Assembly (NCBI GenBank): GCA_022494885.1
Contig: JAGVSM010002388.1
Location: 62,001 to 126,000 of the forward strand
From: Micrasema longulum
Lineage: Eukaryota; Arthropoda; Insecta; Trichoptera; Brachycentridae
Direction of reading: 5' to 3'
DNA: 64,000 nucleotides
The notes under the pieces are model-generated. The model made no database searches. It had not been told where the DNA came from and worked only from the letters and a program-made list of their open reading frames with translations. The position numbers were made by a program, and so were the translations under genes. This document shows positions 30,715-40,769 of the stretch, piece by piece (the first letter of the stretch is position 1; the number at the start of each line of letters is the position of its first letter).

Positions 30715-31740
30715 GTCTTAAAGTCTGACATCCTGCATACGCGCATGCGTGAAGTGGTCGCGTAATGTTACCAGACTGCGAACAATAATAATAACAACGA
30801 GCGAATAAGATAATTCTGTGTAATGTGCTGTGTTTTACCACAAAAAATATTTTACCGACTGGACTTTAAAAAAACAGATATTTTTATTAGGCAAACGTAA
30901 AAAAAAACAATTACCATTTGTATTTAAGTCAAATTAATACGGTTATTTATTATGTAAATACCTATTAATAGAAAACCGAATAAAATCAACTATTCTGGCA
31001 ACACTTACAAAATGTTTTTCTACCTCGTCTTATTTAACAATCTGACAAACTGTAAAATAATCGAATTTTTGACCAAAATTTTTACCCGACACGTAGCTAT
31101 TAGAAGTTACCAATATAGGCTTAAATTAAGGAATGATGACTATTGTCCATGCAATGATGTTTCTTCACAGAGTATCGAACATCTGTTATTTCAGTGCCCA
31201 TTTTTTATTTGACAACGCCATAATCTTGAAGCAGAATGCAGAAAAGATGGAATATCCTTAACAGATATCCACACTGCAGTTAAAAGTAATTATCACGCGC
31301 TATTGTTCTTGAACTTTACAACAACGGTAATTGGACTCATAAAGGTAATAAACCAAAATCAGTGATCAAACATCCCATTTTCAAGACAAACAGAAACGAT
31401 TTTTTCCGAGTACCTAAGCCTTGTAGATGACACGTAAGGCTTCTAAAATACAAGGGTCCAAATATATATAAAAAATTAATCGAATTTAAAAAAAATGTTA
31501 TTTGTGAATTTGCTACTTACACATGAAATGTGATCCTACCCCATTCACTTTTAATCCAAGCAGTATTTTGATACTTAAAAACGGCACAACGTGGCTTAAT
31601 TTAATGTAAATTGGCAGTTGTGTACTAAGCGACTAAGCTACGCGACGTCTACAGAGTAACTAATTGCCAAAACGTAAAACTACTTATTTATGAGTAGTTT
31701 TATCGGTTTTAGTTTGATGTGCGTAAGCAATTTCCGGACT
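30715..31740 (+). repeat. repeat family J, copy 1, split by a LINE
   Basis: CATGCGTGAAGTGGTCGCG, TACCACAAAAAATATTTTAC, ACAATCTGACA, TTTGTGAATTTGCTAC, GTCTACAGAGTAACTAAT and CAGTTTGATG-like ends match 44985-45505 in order. The 45-kb copy has no LINE at the corresponding point and serves as the empty site. No coding capacity. Class unknown. Confidence 0.8.
31069..31476 (+). mobile_element. 5'-truncated LINE insertion with 11-bp TSD
   Basis: TAATCGAATTT flanks it at 31058-31068 and 31477-31487. The frame reads RHVAIRSYQYRLKLRNDDYC, PC, then IEHLLFQCPFF, a C-x-C...H...C zinc-knuckle-like motif near the C-terminus of Jockey/R1-like ORF2 proteins, followed by a stop and about 100 more bases of related frame. 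It ends in an A/T-rich tail. Only the C-terminus was copied, as is usual in target-primed insertion. Confidence 0.8.
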
Positions 31741-32014
31741 CTTACAATTTTTTAGCATGGATATACTAAATTTAGAATATATTATGAAATATTTGGTGTG
31801 AAAGTAAAATAGAAACATTAAAATAAAAATAGAATGTTAAATTTACGTTTTTTTTATAAATACTTAATTAGATTTTAATGAAACATAAGAGAACAAGAAA
31901 TAGGAAATAAAAAAATAAATTCAGAGACAATAAAAATAAAGCAGATAATTAAATTAAGAAAAAATACGAAAACAAATAAAAATTTATCTGGAAAAGAAAT
32001 CATTGACAATATAC
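31741..32014. other. no gene seen
   Basis: AT-rich DNA with no supported feature. Confidence 0.35.
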
Positions 32015-32749
32015 TGCCGTCATACGAAATAAGGACGCTTCTACGTAAAACAAAAACAGAGAAAATAAATATTTTATAACTCGGAAATCGAAAAATTTTC
32101 TGTGTGAAAAAAATACAAAAATTAAGTATATTATTATGCGACAGTATGTATTATGGTTTGCCCTAACGGAATATATACATTTTTTTTAAAATTTGTTATA
32201 TATTTAAAAATTAACATTTCCATTTTTTTAGTAAAAAAATACAAGAAAATATGTTATACTGCAATGAAAAGACGTTTCTGACAAGAAACGCCCTTTTTAT
32301 TTAGTAATTAAGTAAATGTCTATTTTATTAAGTGTTCATATGCCAAAAGATTCTACTCAACTAAATAAAATAGATGTGACTGGCTATTCACTGCTTTTCA
32401 AACTAGTAACGCCAACCTAATAATCAATTAACTTTGAAATTACCAGCAGATCTTACATTTAATTGAATACGAGTAGGTACATTCATTTGAGATGTTTTTA
32501 AAAACGGAATAGAAGAACAAATAAGTATTTTAATCAGTTTTTTTTAATTATACAAGTCAGAACAGCCTTATATATTTAGTAATCTTCAAAACGTTTTGCA
32601 GTTTAGTCACATTTATTAGGGAAAATAATGGGTTTGTGGTTATTTTAGAAAGATAATTCAAGTACCAGTAGATGCGTACGCGATTCCGAATATGTATTTA
32701 ACTCATTTTCGAAAAAATGTTAGATGCGTCCTTCTTTCGTATGACGGCA
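32015..32749. mobile_element. 735-bp DNA transposon with 29-bp inverted ends
   Basis: The left end TGCCGTCATACGAAATAAGG then ACGCTTCTA is repeated inverted at 32721-32749 with two mismatches. ATAC directly outside both ends (32011-32014 and 32750-32753) is a perfect 4-bp TSD. The interior is AT-rich with a small hairpin (GACGTTTCTGACAAGAAACG) near 32271 and no transposase frame, so it is non-autonomous. The superfamily cannot be set from the TSD length alone. Confidence 0.85.
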
Positions 32750-32753
32750 ATAC

Positions 32754-33095
32754 ATTTGCGACCCAGTTTACAAATAAACTATCAGAAAAAAAGAGGCTTA
32801 AATTAATGTTTTCTGTTGCGTCTGTAAAGCAGGAGTTATAAAGTTAAGGAGCAAAGGCATTTGCTTGCTTCTGTCCTAGTGTTGATTTACAAAATAAATC
32901 TTCAGCACTTGATTTCTTCGTTGACTATGACATGGGAGTTTGATTCCGTTAACTTGTGTCAATTATTAATAATGTTATTATGTATGTACATTATACATGT
33001 ACTTCTTAATAATAAAAAAACGTTTTTCGGTGTTGATTGTTACTTAAAATTTAAGTCCATTATTATGATTTATTATTATTTATATCTGCAGGCCT
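32754..33095. other. no gene seen
   Basis: AT-rich. The 80-residue plus frame at 32861-33103 is hydrophobic by composition and has no motif. Confidence 0.35.
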
Positions 33096-33300
33096 TTATT
33101 TGACCTTCTCTTCAATAGATGGATGCACCCAGCCGTCTCCTCTGGCGCTGACGGTTCCTATGAAGAGCTAGGCAGGGGTAGATGCTAAAAGAACGCTTTG
33201 TTAGATGCGACTAGCGACTACCCGACGGAGAACCTTCGAGAAACGTTTCCTAAGACTGTCAGGGGATGCCATTGTTCCCCGGATCCGTTTTCTTTGATTT
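33096..33300. other. GC-rich unexplained island
   Basis: A sharp 200-base block of balanced composition (AGCCGTCTCCTCTGGCGCTG, GACTACCCGACGGAGAACC). Frames on both strands stay open for 25-40 codons but are broken. It looks like a fragment of a coding sequence from an element or gene I cannot name. Confidence 0.35.
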
Positions 33301-33465
33301 TTTTACAATCTCTGCTACAGATCTTAATCTTTTAATGTGTTATTCTACAAACAATGTATTTGATGTATTTCTTTTTGTAGAAAAGCTTTTGAAATGTAAA
33401 AACCTTTTCAATGAGTATTTACTCAAATAAAATAGCAACTTTTTTTTTTTTTTAAATTTCATTGG

Positions 33466-33570
33466 AAACAAATGAAATGCATGTGTTTGAAGGCTCTGAA
33501 TTCGATTTCTGGCAAGGTTAAAGTAAAAACTCAACATTTGCCTGCCAGATGAACATGTACTATTGATGAC
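33466..33570 (+). mobile_element. possible SINE fragment
   Basis: GAATTCGATTTCTGGCAAGG resembles the B-box region of the tRNA-like head at 13895. The A box is not recognisable. Confidence 0.3.
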
Positions 33571-33930
33571 TTTAGATTTTTTAAACTATAAGTAACGAAA
33601 ATTAGCATAAATCGTGGCGTATTAGGGGCGTAACCAAAGCAACTACCGTTTTCGCGGGAATTCATAATTATAAATTTAAAAATATTTTTTTTGCTACTGT
33701 GGTATATATAATTTTTCTTACTCGACAGAATATCATACTCTTATCACTTTAAAATTGTGAGAAAAAAACGTGATTTTTTTTTAAATCTGTGCATTTATAC
33801 TCAGGGATATTTTTTTTAATTTCAGATCACTAGGTGATATTTTTATTATAATTATTGTGATTAAGATTAAACAATGATCAAGCTTTAATATTATTTTATT
33901 ATTCTACCTTAGTTAATACATTTCTGCTTA
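33571..33930. other. no gene seen
   Basis: AT-rich, without a recognised feature. Confidence 0.35.
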
Positions 33931-33934
33931 TCGC

Positions 33935-34170
33935 GGGTTACTGCAAAAAAATAAATAAACGTATTTTTAAATTATTACGAAAAAAAGACTTTGTTATAAG
34001 TGTAACACAGTTTCGGAAGAGCACTACTTCCATCGACGGGTGAATAAAAACTAATCTAGTGAATACAGAATATTGTTTACTGTGTCATTAAATCTGTAAA
34101 AAAACGAAATACTTAGTCGATTCTTAAGCAGAGTGGTTATTTCACTTGTCTAAGGTTAGCATATATGGAT
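33935..34170 (-). mobile_element. repeat family F, copy 2 (PLE-like, hammerhead-like motif)
   Basis: GACTTTGTTATAAGTGTAAC, then CAGTTTCGGAAGAGC and CTTCCATCGACGGGTGA. On the minus strand a TCGATGG core-like box, GGAAG with CTTCC as helix II, GAAAC and GTT are in hammerhead order at about 33990-34045, but the first box deviates and helix I does not pair well. The downstream TCTAAGGTTAG matches copy 3 as well. Confidence 0.5.
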
Positions 34171-34190
34171 AGTTACTTAAAGTACAGACA

Positions 34191-34393
34191 ACTCTTTAAA
34201 TTCACAAACATCAACAGATAGAAGAATCGAATGAATATAGATGTTAAAATATAGACAAAATGATGAATGTTACACAATGTGTAAAGTGGCCACTTAAACC
34301 AGCCAATGCCAGGTCATATAACCAGTGGATGCCTAGACTTCTATATTCCCTTTCTTCATCTTCAAAAGGTTCTTCATCTCTGTTGTAATGTTT
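34191..34393 (-). repeat. repeat family C, copy 9
   Basis: Inverted: CACAAACATCAACAGATAG, ATGTTACACAATGTGTAAAG, GATGCCTAGACTTCTATATT, CTTCATCTCTGTTGTAATG. It lies between the two F copies. Confidence 0.75.
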
Positions 34394-34399
34394 GTTATC

Positions 34400-34640
34400 A
34401 GTTTTACGCAATTTTATTATTTTACAAAAACACTACTATAGTTTCGAAAAAGCACTCCTCCCATCGACGGGTGATATAAAACTACCTGTACATCCATAAT
34501 ATTGTTTACGATTTAATTATAAAATCTATATAAAAACAAACAAAAAATCAGTGATGGAATCTGACGTGGGGTGGTTATTCCACTTATCTAAGGTGTTATA
34601 TGTATAATATGTAATATATGTATAAATGCCTTAAGTACTG
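34400..34640 (-). mobile_element. repeat family F, copy 3
   Basis: TTATTTTACAAAAACACTAC, TAGTTTCGAAAAAGCACTCC and CCATCGACGGGTGA match copy 2. GTGGTTATTCCACTTATC matches 34134-34151. The hammerhead-like boxes are more decayed than in copy 2. Confidence 0.5.
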
Positions 34641-34729
34641 TTACGGAAACATGATCAATGAGGGAAAAAATGTAAAGTGAAATTAAGTTCTTAAAATATA
34701 TCACATTAGGTAAAGTTAATAATAATTAA

Positions 34730-35240
34730 TACAGCTTGCCCACCATATAGCGCACACCGCATCTGAGGACATAAGTCTCCTTGGCGGTGCCCATATACAC
34801 GGAAAAATTTCTCGTTGCCGAACGAGAAAAGCTGCCTGAAGGAGCTCTCTGTAAACTGGTAGTCTTAGCATATTTGTGCTTAAAGAAAGTAATCCAGAAG
34901 TACATAATATGAACTTCATTGGATTGAAAAAAGAGGGAAGTAAATTCTTCACTGACTGGGATTAAATTGATTGAGCATGATCAATTTGCCGAAATGATTA
35001 CAAAACCTTATATTTTTTTATTAATTATATATTTATTTTAATTATAATAAAGCTTTGATTTTTTTTTTAGAAGCCACCAGATCTGTTTATCTGACAAGAC
35101 CCAAAACAAGGCTTGAATAGTTCTGAGAAACTCCATTCGGTAATAATAGATATAGTGAAAAGGATAAGACCACAGGACCACAAGATGTGTTCAGAAGGCT
35201 AATTTGGATATCCGCAGCAGCACGACGGGGAATCAACAAT
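34730..35240 (+). repeat. repeat family D, copy 1
   Basis: GCATCTGAGGACATAAGTCT, CGGTGCCCATATACACGG, GAACGAGAAAAGCTGC, GGAGCTCTCT, GAAGCCACCAGATCTGTTTA, AAGATGTGTTCAGAAG and ATCCGCAGCAGCACGA occur in the same order at 52730-53185. No intact frame; the element class is unknown. Confidence 0.7.
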
Positions 35241-35374
35241 ATTGACAAGAAATAATTTGTCATTAAAACCATGACTTGATAATAATAATTAATAATTAAG
35301 CCGGTGTTAAGAGGGTGTTAATTTTCATAATAATTTACAATGAAGCATTACAAAGTGAATGCCGATTCAATCAA

Positions 35375-35578
35375 AACTCGGGTTGTGGTGCTGTGGCTAG
35401 TGTCTCGGACTCACGGACCGAAGGTCCGTGGTTCGAATCCCACTCTACCCCAACTCGATTCCATTTTCTAATAGTGAGTTATTTACAACTCGTTGAAAAT
35501 GGCCATCAAAATTAAATATTTGGGTAAATCATAAGAACGCAAATATTTCTTTTTTTAAAAAAAAAAAAAAAAAAAAAG
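35375..35578 (+). mobile_element. SINE family A, copy 2, with poly(A)
   Basis: The head AACTCGGGTTGTGGTGCTGT, a hairpin GGACCGAAGGTCC in the anticodon-arm position, and B box GGTTCGAATCCCACTC. The body has ACTCGATTCCATTTTCTAAT and GAGTTATTTACAACTCG (a perfect inverted repeat). It ends near GGTAAATCATAAGAACGC and a T run and A run at 35551-35578. It is the best copy of SINE A. Confidence 0.75.
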
Positions 35579-35925
35579 TATTTTTCTAAATTCAAATAAA
35601 CAAACATTTTATTGAAAAATAATCTTATTACCTATGATACGAGTATTCATTCCTATTTTCATTTTTTAATTAAGGCTAAAGAGTTTTTACATATACAGAC
35701 TTTATAAACAGTTTACAATCAAAAAAATATTTCTAAAATTAAATTAAAAACCAAATGAAAATAATATAGATACATTCAAAGATGTTATGCTTTTATTTTT
35801 CAATTTGTTTTTTATCTATAAATATATATAAAACATAAAACGACAAAATGTGCCCTGCTGACGGAAATTCGCTCAGAAACAAACAGACAGCAGAAATTAG
35901 CAGTCAAAGAAAAAATCTTTTAATT
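35579..35925. other. no gene seen
   Basis: AT-rich DNA with no supported feature. Confidence 0.35.
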
Positions 35926-35929
35926 TTAT

Positions 35930-36340
35930 ATTTTTAATTATTATTTTTCTTTCAAAAATATTCATATAGTCTTAAATTAAAGTCCTGCTGAGTTGCATAC
36001 ATACAACTCGTCAGCATGTTTTTATAAATTGCATCAATTATTTACACTTAACCTACATTAACAATAATTTTAAAAAACATTACATATTACATTATCAAAA
36101 ATTGTAAACTATCACAAATACATTTTTTTTTTCTATTAACCATAATTTAAACAAAAGTCTCACTTCTTAACTCAGTATTTTAATATTGTTTGGTTACATG
36201 CTATATATTTTATGATTAGTGTATTGCAGTGTCCTTTTGCCATATTTATTGCAATATCTAGGAACAGCTAGCCCTTTTATACTTGCAAACCTGGCGTTGT
36301 AATCATGTACCAACTTGTGTTTAAACTCGGAGTGCAGCGC
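35930..36340 (-). mobile_element. LINE family L, 3' end, copy 2
   Basis: The minus strand encodes ALHSEFKHKLVHDYNARFAS, then NKYGKRTLQYTNHKIYS before the stop, parallel to the end of LINE L at 29000-29110. The 3' part has GAGTTGTATGTATGCAACTC (an inverted repeat) and AGCAGGACTTTAA, matching 29400-29440. 5'-truncated. Confidence 0.65.
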
Positions 36341-36344
36341 ATGC

Positions 36345-37130
36345 TGACAAATTAATTTGTACTAAAATAGAGACCTCACAGAAAATTTAATTTAATTATC
36401 ACAAAAAAAACTAACAGTTCTTTCGCTTTGTTAAAGCATTTTCAAAACAAATGTGAAGATTAAGTAGATTTTAGGTTCATGTTTACAGTGCACCTCTAGG
36501 TACTCAAGTAATAATGTAATAAAATTAAAAAAATATTCTAATGCTGACTATTAACAACATGTGTTTATTAAGCAAAAAAATACAGACATGCTTATGTAGA
36601 TATACCAGTAATATATTTATTTATCAAATTTACTTACAGAATTAATTAACATTATATTTATTGAGACATAAGTCCCAACTCAATGGGACCAAAGTCCTGT
36701 TTGAGTTGAAAGGAAAAATATACTCAAATAATAAATTTCAACAACTAAGGGAGAAGCAAACTTATAAAAAATATCCATTGAAGGAGTTACTAAGATATTT
36801 ACGAAAAACTTTGAAAAAAGAATTATGAAATTTCTAATTATGCTTCACTAACTCAATGGAGAATGCTAAGTTTGCGGTGTCAAGTAGCATAATTGAAATA
36901 TGTTTTTGTAAGATTTAGAGACGATTTTCAATTACGCTATTATTTGTGTAGGTTGGTTTTTATGTAAAGTTTATTTCGGCATCAATAACTTATTTTTCGT
37001 TTTTGGTAGAGATTTCAAAGTTTGCTTCTAATATTCTCAATTAAAATATTATACAAAACAAGAGCATCAGTAAAAAATAACACATGATATATAAAAATAA
37101 AAGAAATGAACAAAGACATGTATTTAACTT
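36345..37130. other. no gene seen
   Basis: AT-rich, without a recognised feature. Confidence 0.35.
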
Positions 37131-37135
37131 AACAA

Positions 37136-37500
37136 ATAACAACAGGGATAGGAAAATTTTTAGAGGAGGTATATAGAAGTCTGGGCATTAACAGGGCGTT
37201 TAACTTATCATTGGCTGGTTTTATGTGGCCACTTAACGCCCTGTGTAACATTTACCATTTTGCCTTTATTTCGAAATCCATATTTCTTCAATTCTTTCAT
37301 TTGTTGATTTGAGTGAGATGAAACCTTTATTGTTGTGAATAGATTCATATTATCAAATCATTTCACATACTAGGCAACGCCGGGAAACAATTTTCCTATT
37401 TTGAAATATTTGATTTACATGAATCAAACTCAAATACTGGAAAAAATATCAAGGGGTTTCCTATTTAAATTTCTCCCCTCAAAGAAAATCTAGTCTTGAT
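37136..37500 (+). repeat. repeat family C, copy 10
   Basis: AACAACAGGGATAGG, AGAAGTCTGGGCATTAACAG, GTGTAACATTTACC, GATGAAACCTTTATT, AGGCAACGCCGGGAAA. A degenerate end-module piece (AGAAAATCTAGTCTTGAT) lies at 37482. Confidence 0.7.
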
Positions 37501-37984
37501 CACCTCTATTGGAAAAAGGTTTAGCCCCTAAGCCCTTTTTCCAATATATAATAAAAAATAGGTTCCTCTGAACAAAAGTCATGTGGATTTTAGGTAAAGT
37601 ATAATTAAAAATGTTCTTGCCGATTTTAGTTTCGGTAGATGTGGGAGTCGAAATATCTTATTTTTTATGTAAATTTAAATGATCACTAGAGCACCTGGAA
37701 AAAGAGGTTTAAGTTAAAGCTTTTATGTTGAATAAATGAAAATCAAATATGTACTGATCAAAGATTGGTCTAAATAGAAAAACTTTATTTAAATGTTATT
37801 TTTGTTTTTTAGATCTGAAAGCTCGTTTTCCGAAACAGTCTACCCATCACAGAACAGATAAAGTCAATGATTTTTACGTTTTTTTAAAAGTCTAATGGGA
37901 TTTCTGTTTATTTCCGAACTAAACATTGAGCAAACAAAATATAAAATTCATTAAAATATCATCAATTTTTCTAATACTTTTCAC
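37501..37984. other. no gene seen
   Basis: AT-rich. A short inverted pair (CTCTATTGGAAAAAGG and CCTTTTTCCAATATA, near 37505 and 37545) is the only structure noticed. Confidence 0.35.
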
Positions 37985-38035
37985 TAAACCCTCATCCGCG
38001 CCCGATGGTGCATAAGGCAATGTGTTGTTTAATCA
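37985..38035 (-). mobile_element. SINE family B, 3' fragment
   Basis: CGCCCGATGGTGCATAAGGC and AATGTGTTG resemble the inverted 3' end of SINE B (GCACCATTAGG region). Short. Confidence 0.35.
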
Positions 38036-38149
38036 AATTTAACGGATTTTGATAATTTGTTATTTAAAAATAAGGTCAATATTCTTACGCTTAAGGTGAC
38101 GATGGAATTATTTTTTATAAAATCACATTCAAACAGATTCTTCCATCTT

Positions 38150-38235
38150 CAGTATATGAACCAGCTAACTGTATCGCCTTCGCTTGATGACAGTTGTCAC
38201 CAGAGTTTGCTGCGTCCGTTCTCTTATTACTATTG
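38150..38235 (-). mobile_element. RTE-like LINE fragment
   Basis: CTTGATGACAGTTGTCACC and the flanking CAGCTAACTGTATCGCC match 58975-59035. On the minus strand this encodes SGDNCHQA. It faces away from the following LINE piece. Confidence 0.5.
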
Positions 38236-38289
38236 TCATTCTTTACAAAGTTAAATCACCAATTTATAATCCTTATAGACTTCGTCCTT

Positions 38290-38765
38290 TGGAAGTCAAT
38301 TCCACTAAATCGAGGAATATCCATCTCCTCCTTACAAAAATTCTACCACCTAGAGTATGCCGATGATGCAGTTTTAATTGACGGCTCAGTGAGAGGTCTT
38401 CAGGTCACTGTAGATAAGCTAAATACGTAGTCTGTATGTAAAGGTTTTTAAAATCAACATTGTTAAAATTCATGAACTGTGTAACACTTTGTGCCTTGAT
38501 GCTCAAACTTCCCTGACTCTATCACACTAAATCACCGAAAGGGTCGCGAGTTTCAAATACCTGAGAGTATATGTTAGAGAAAATGGCAGGTTTTAAAAAG
38601 AACTGGGAGTGCGGCTAGAGTAACAAGCATCACATTCAACAGTATGAAGGCTGTCTGTTTTCTCCTCTACGGATGCGAATTATGGCACCTCACTAGGGTC
38701 CAAAACAGCAAACTACTGAGTTTTGAGAATAGGTGTGTCACAAGAATATTGAGTGGTTTGACTTT
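38290..38765 (+). mobile_element. LINE ORF2 fragment with YADD box
   Basis: The plus strand reads YHLEYADDAVLIDGSVRGLQ, the RT catalytic box, then with frameshifts RVASFKYL and CFLLYGCELWHLTRVQNSKL then LSFENRCVTRILSG. The order YADD, then LLYGCE-W, then FE-RC-RRIL is typical of RTE-like ORF2. Upstream RT motifs and the 3' end are missing. Pseudogenised by at least two stops. Confidence 0.7.
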
Positions 38766-38769
38766 GTGA

Positions 38770-39208
38770 TTAAATAATTATATTTTTTAAATGATTGTTA
38801 AGAATGTACTTTATATTTATTTGAAAAAAAAATATACCATTAAATTTATCTCATAAAGTAACATTGAACAAAACGATGATTTTCATTTAATTCATAAATA
38901 ACGTACTTTTTTTAATTTTCTGTTCATATAGTCACTTTTCTAGTCATTTACTATTGTTTTTCGTTTGTTTTTTGTGTGTTTTGATATTGGTTATATCGCT
39001 TTATCTAGATAAACAATTAATAATAATAAAACGAATTGCAAATATTTAGTAGATTTCAAACATAATTCGAAATGATTTTTGGGTAAAATATTTTTTAATG
39101 ACGCAAAAGCGGGATATGAAATGCTCGGGAAAAGTGCTAAAAGTTCGCGATAGTAATTTATTTCTGGGTCGGTTGAAAAGTTTACTGCAGAAAACAGTAT
39201 AAAAATTA
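38770..39208. other. no gene seen
   Basis: AT-rich, without a recognised feature. Confidence 0.35.
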
Positions 39209-39314
39209 CAGGGTGTGTAAAAAGTGGGGGGCGGAAACCCCAGGGCCCGCCGCAATCAGGGTTCATTCAGAACCGAAGCGGGAAGCGACAGTCATATAAA
39301 AAATTACACACCCT
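39209..39314. mobile_element. small GC-rich inverted-repeat element
   Basis: ACAGGGTGTGTAA at 39209 is inverted as TTACACACCCT at 39303. The 80 bases between are GC-rich (CGGAAACCCCAGGGCCCGCC). The size and ends suggest a tiny MITE. No second copy in the window. Confidence 0.5.
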
Positions 39315-40640
39315 TTACCAACCCCACTTCCATAGATTTCGACAATAGACGAATTAGGTATTGTGACGTAATCAGAGAGGTTTTACTGATGCGAGCTCGC
39401 TACTACAAAATTTACATAAAAACAATAAGCATTTTCCGCAGCATTACACAAAAAATGCATTCATACTTTTTTCTCATTTCTACTTTTATTTTTTTAATAT
39501 TATTTTTTAAATCGTATTTTTGGTGGTAAAATTTGTATTTTTGCCTAAACAGAACTTATATTCTAAAGTAACAGCGTAACATGCCTCGCGTAAATATATC
39601 CATCAAAAGAACTGTTTAAATGTGCGGTAGCTATTTGTAAAAGAAGCAATTGTGATCTGCTAAAAAACTATAGATAAAGTCAGGACACATCATAATATTC
39701 AGATGCGATCTGTGGGAAGGATAAATTACCATGGTCTAACCATTCAATCAAAGCTATCTCAAATAAACTTTACGTTTCTGGTTTCTAAATGGTTTAATCA
39801 TCTTCTGGCAGCCATAAAGAACTTCACAAGTGCCAATGTATGAAAGAAAAATGTCTGCAATTATAAGTTGCTGCACATCGATAGGAATAATATTGTCGAT
39901 ATTTTTTAAATTCGGGACTAGTGGAAATTTACTGACCTGCTTTCCTTCCATTTTTTTTTGCTTATTTTATATCTTGATATATTTAAGTTTTATTATTATT
40001 TATTTTGTATTATTCATTAATTCATTACTCTGTAAACCATATCTCAATTATCCTTTAAATTAATTTTTCGTATTATTGTCGAATAATTTGAATGATTTTA
40101 TTATTTTGTAGATTTGATTATCTAGGTAACTTAATTTGTATAATTGATATATAAATATTTATATCTGATTATTTTTAATATTACCTACCTTCTTTGTTAT
40201 GTTATAATTCATTGTTTCATTTTTTATTTTAAACATTTTAGAATTCTGGATTGTTAATTATTTTGCATCACATGTTATTCGAATTTAGTTTATTTTACAA
40301 CGTATTTTTTATTGTTGTGAGTTATTATGGCTTAAAACGGGCACAGCCTGAAAAGCCTTAATAAGTTCATGAATATGTAAACGAGTGTAATTTTGAATTA
40401 ATAAATAAATATATATCAAGATTAATTCGTTTCTCGATTATTTTGTCATTGCTCCTATAGTTTGTGAATAAATAGAATATTAATGTTTTTTTTAATATTT
40501 ATTTTTCAATAAGTTTAAGTTGTCATATTTTAAAAACTGTGAATTTCATCACAATACAATAAGTATCGTTCAAGATGGCCTACTGAAGTAATTATGAACC
40601 TGAATTAGGAATATGATGGCAATATCTGTCAGATAATATT
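39315..40640. other. no gene seen
   Basis: AT-rich. The open frames around 39754-40063 lack motifs. GGCTTAAAACGGGCACAGCC then a (TAAA)n-like tract at about 40330-40415 could be a LINE 3' end, not provable here. Confidence 0.35.
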
Positions 40641-40641
40641 T

Positions 40642-40765
40642 TCAATATTTTAGAGCCTTTGCAGTAGCTCTTTTTTCTTTGAGAATTTCTCTCATTGCTT
40701 CTTTAATTCCTGTGTTCATTGGTCTTATCCTCTTTTTCCGTTCAGGACTCATGATCTGTTTTGAT
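40642..40765 (-). pseudogene. basic helix-turn-helix-like frame (Psq/CENP-B type candidate)
   Basis: The minus frame ends MSPERKKRIRPMNTGIKEAM, then REILKEKRATAKALKY and a stop. The spacing (basic N-terminus, then a helix with AMREI, then K-x-AT-x-x-A-x-K-Y) resembles the start of Psq/CENP-B helix-turn-helix domains used by pogo-like transposases and related host proteins. The recognition helix after KY is missing, as a stop follows. ATCAAAACAG just before ATCATG is a possible 3' splice site. Either a transposase remnant, an exon, or chance. Confidence 0.3.
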
Positions 40766-40769
40766 TTAT

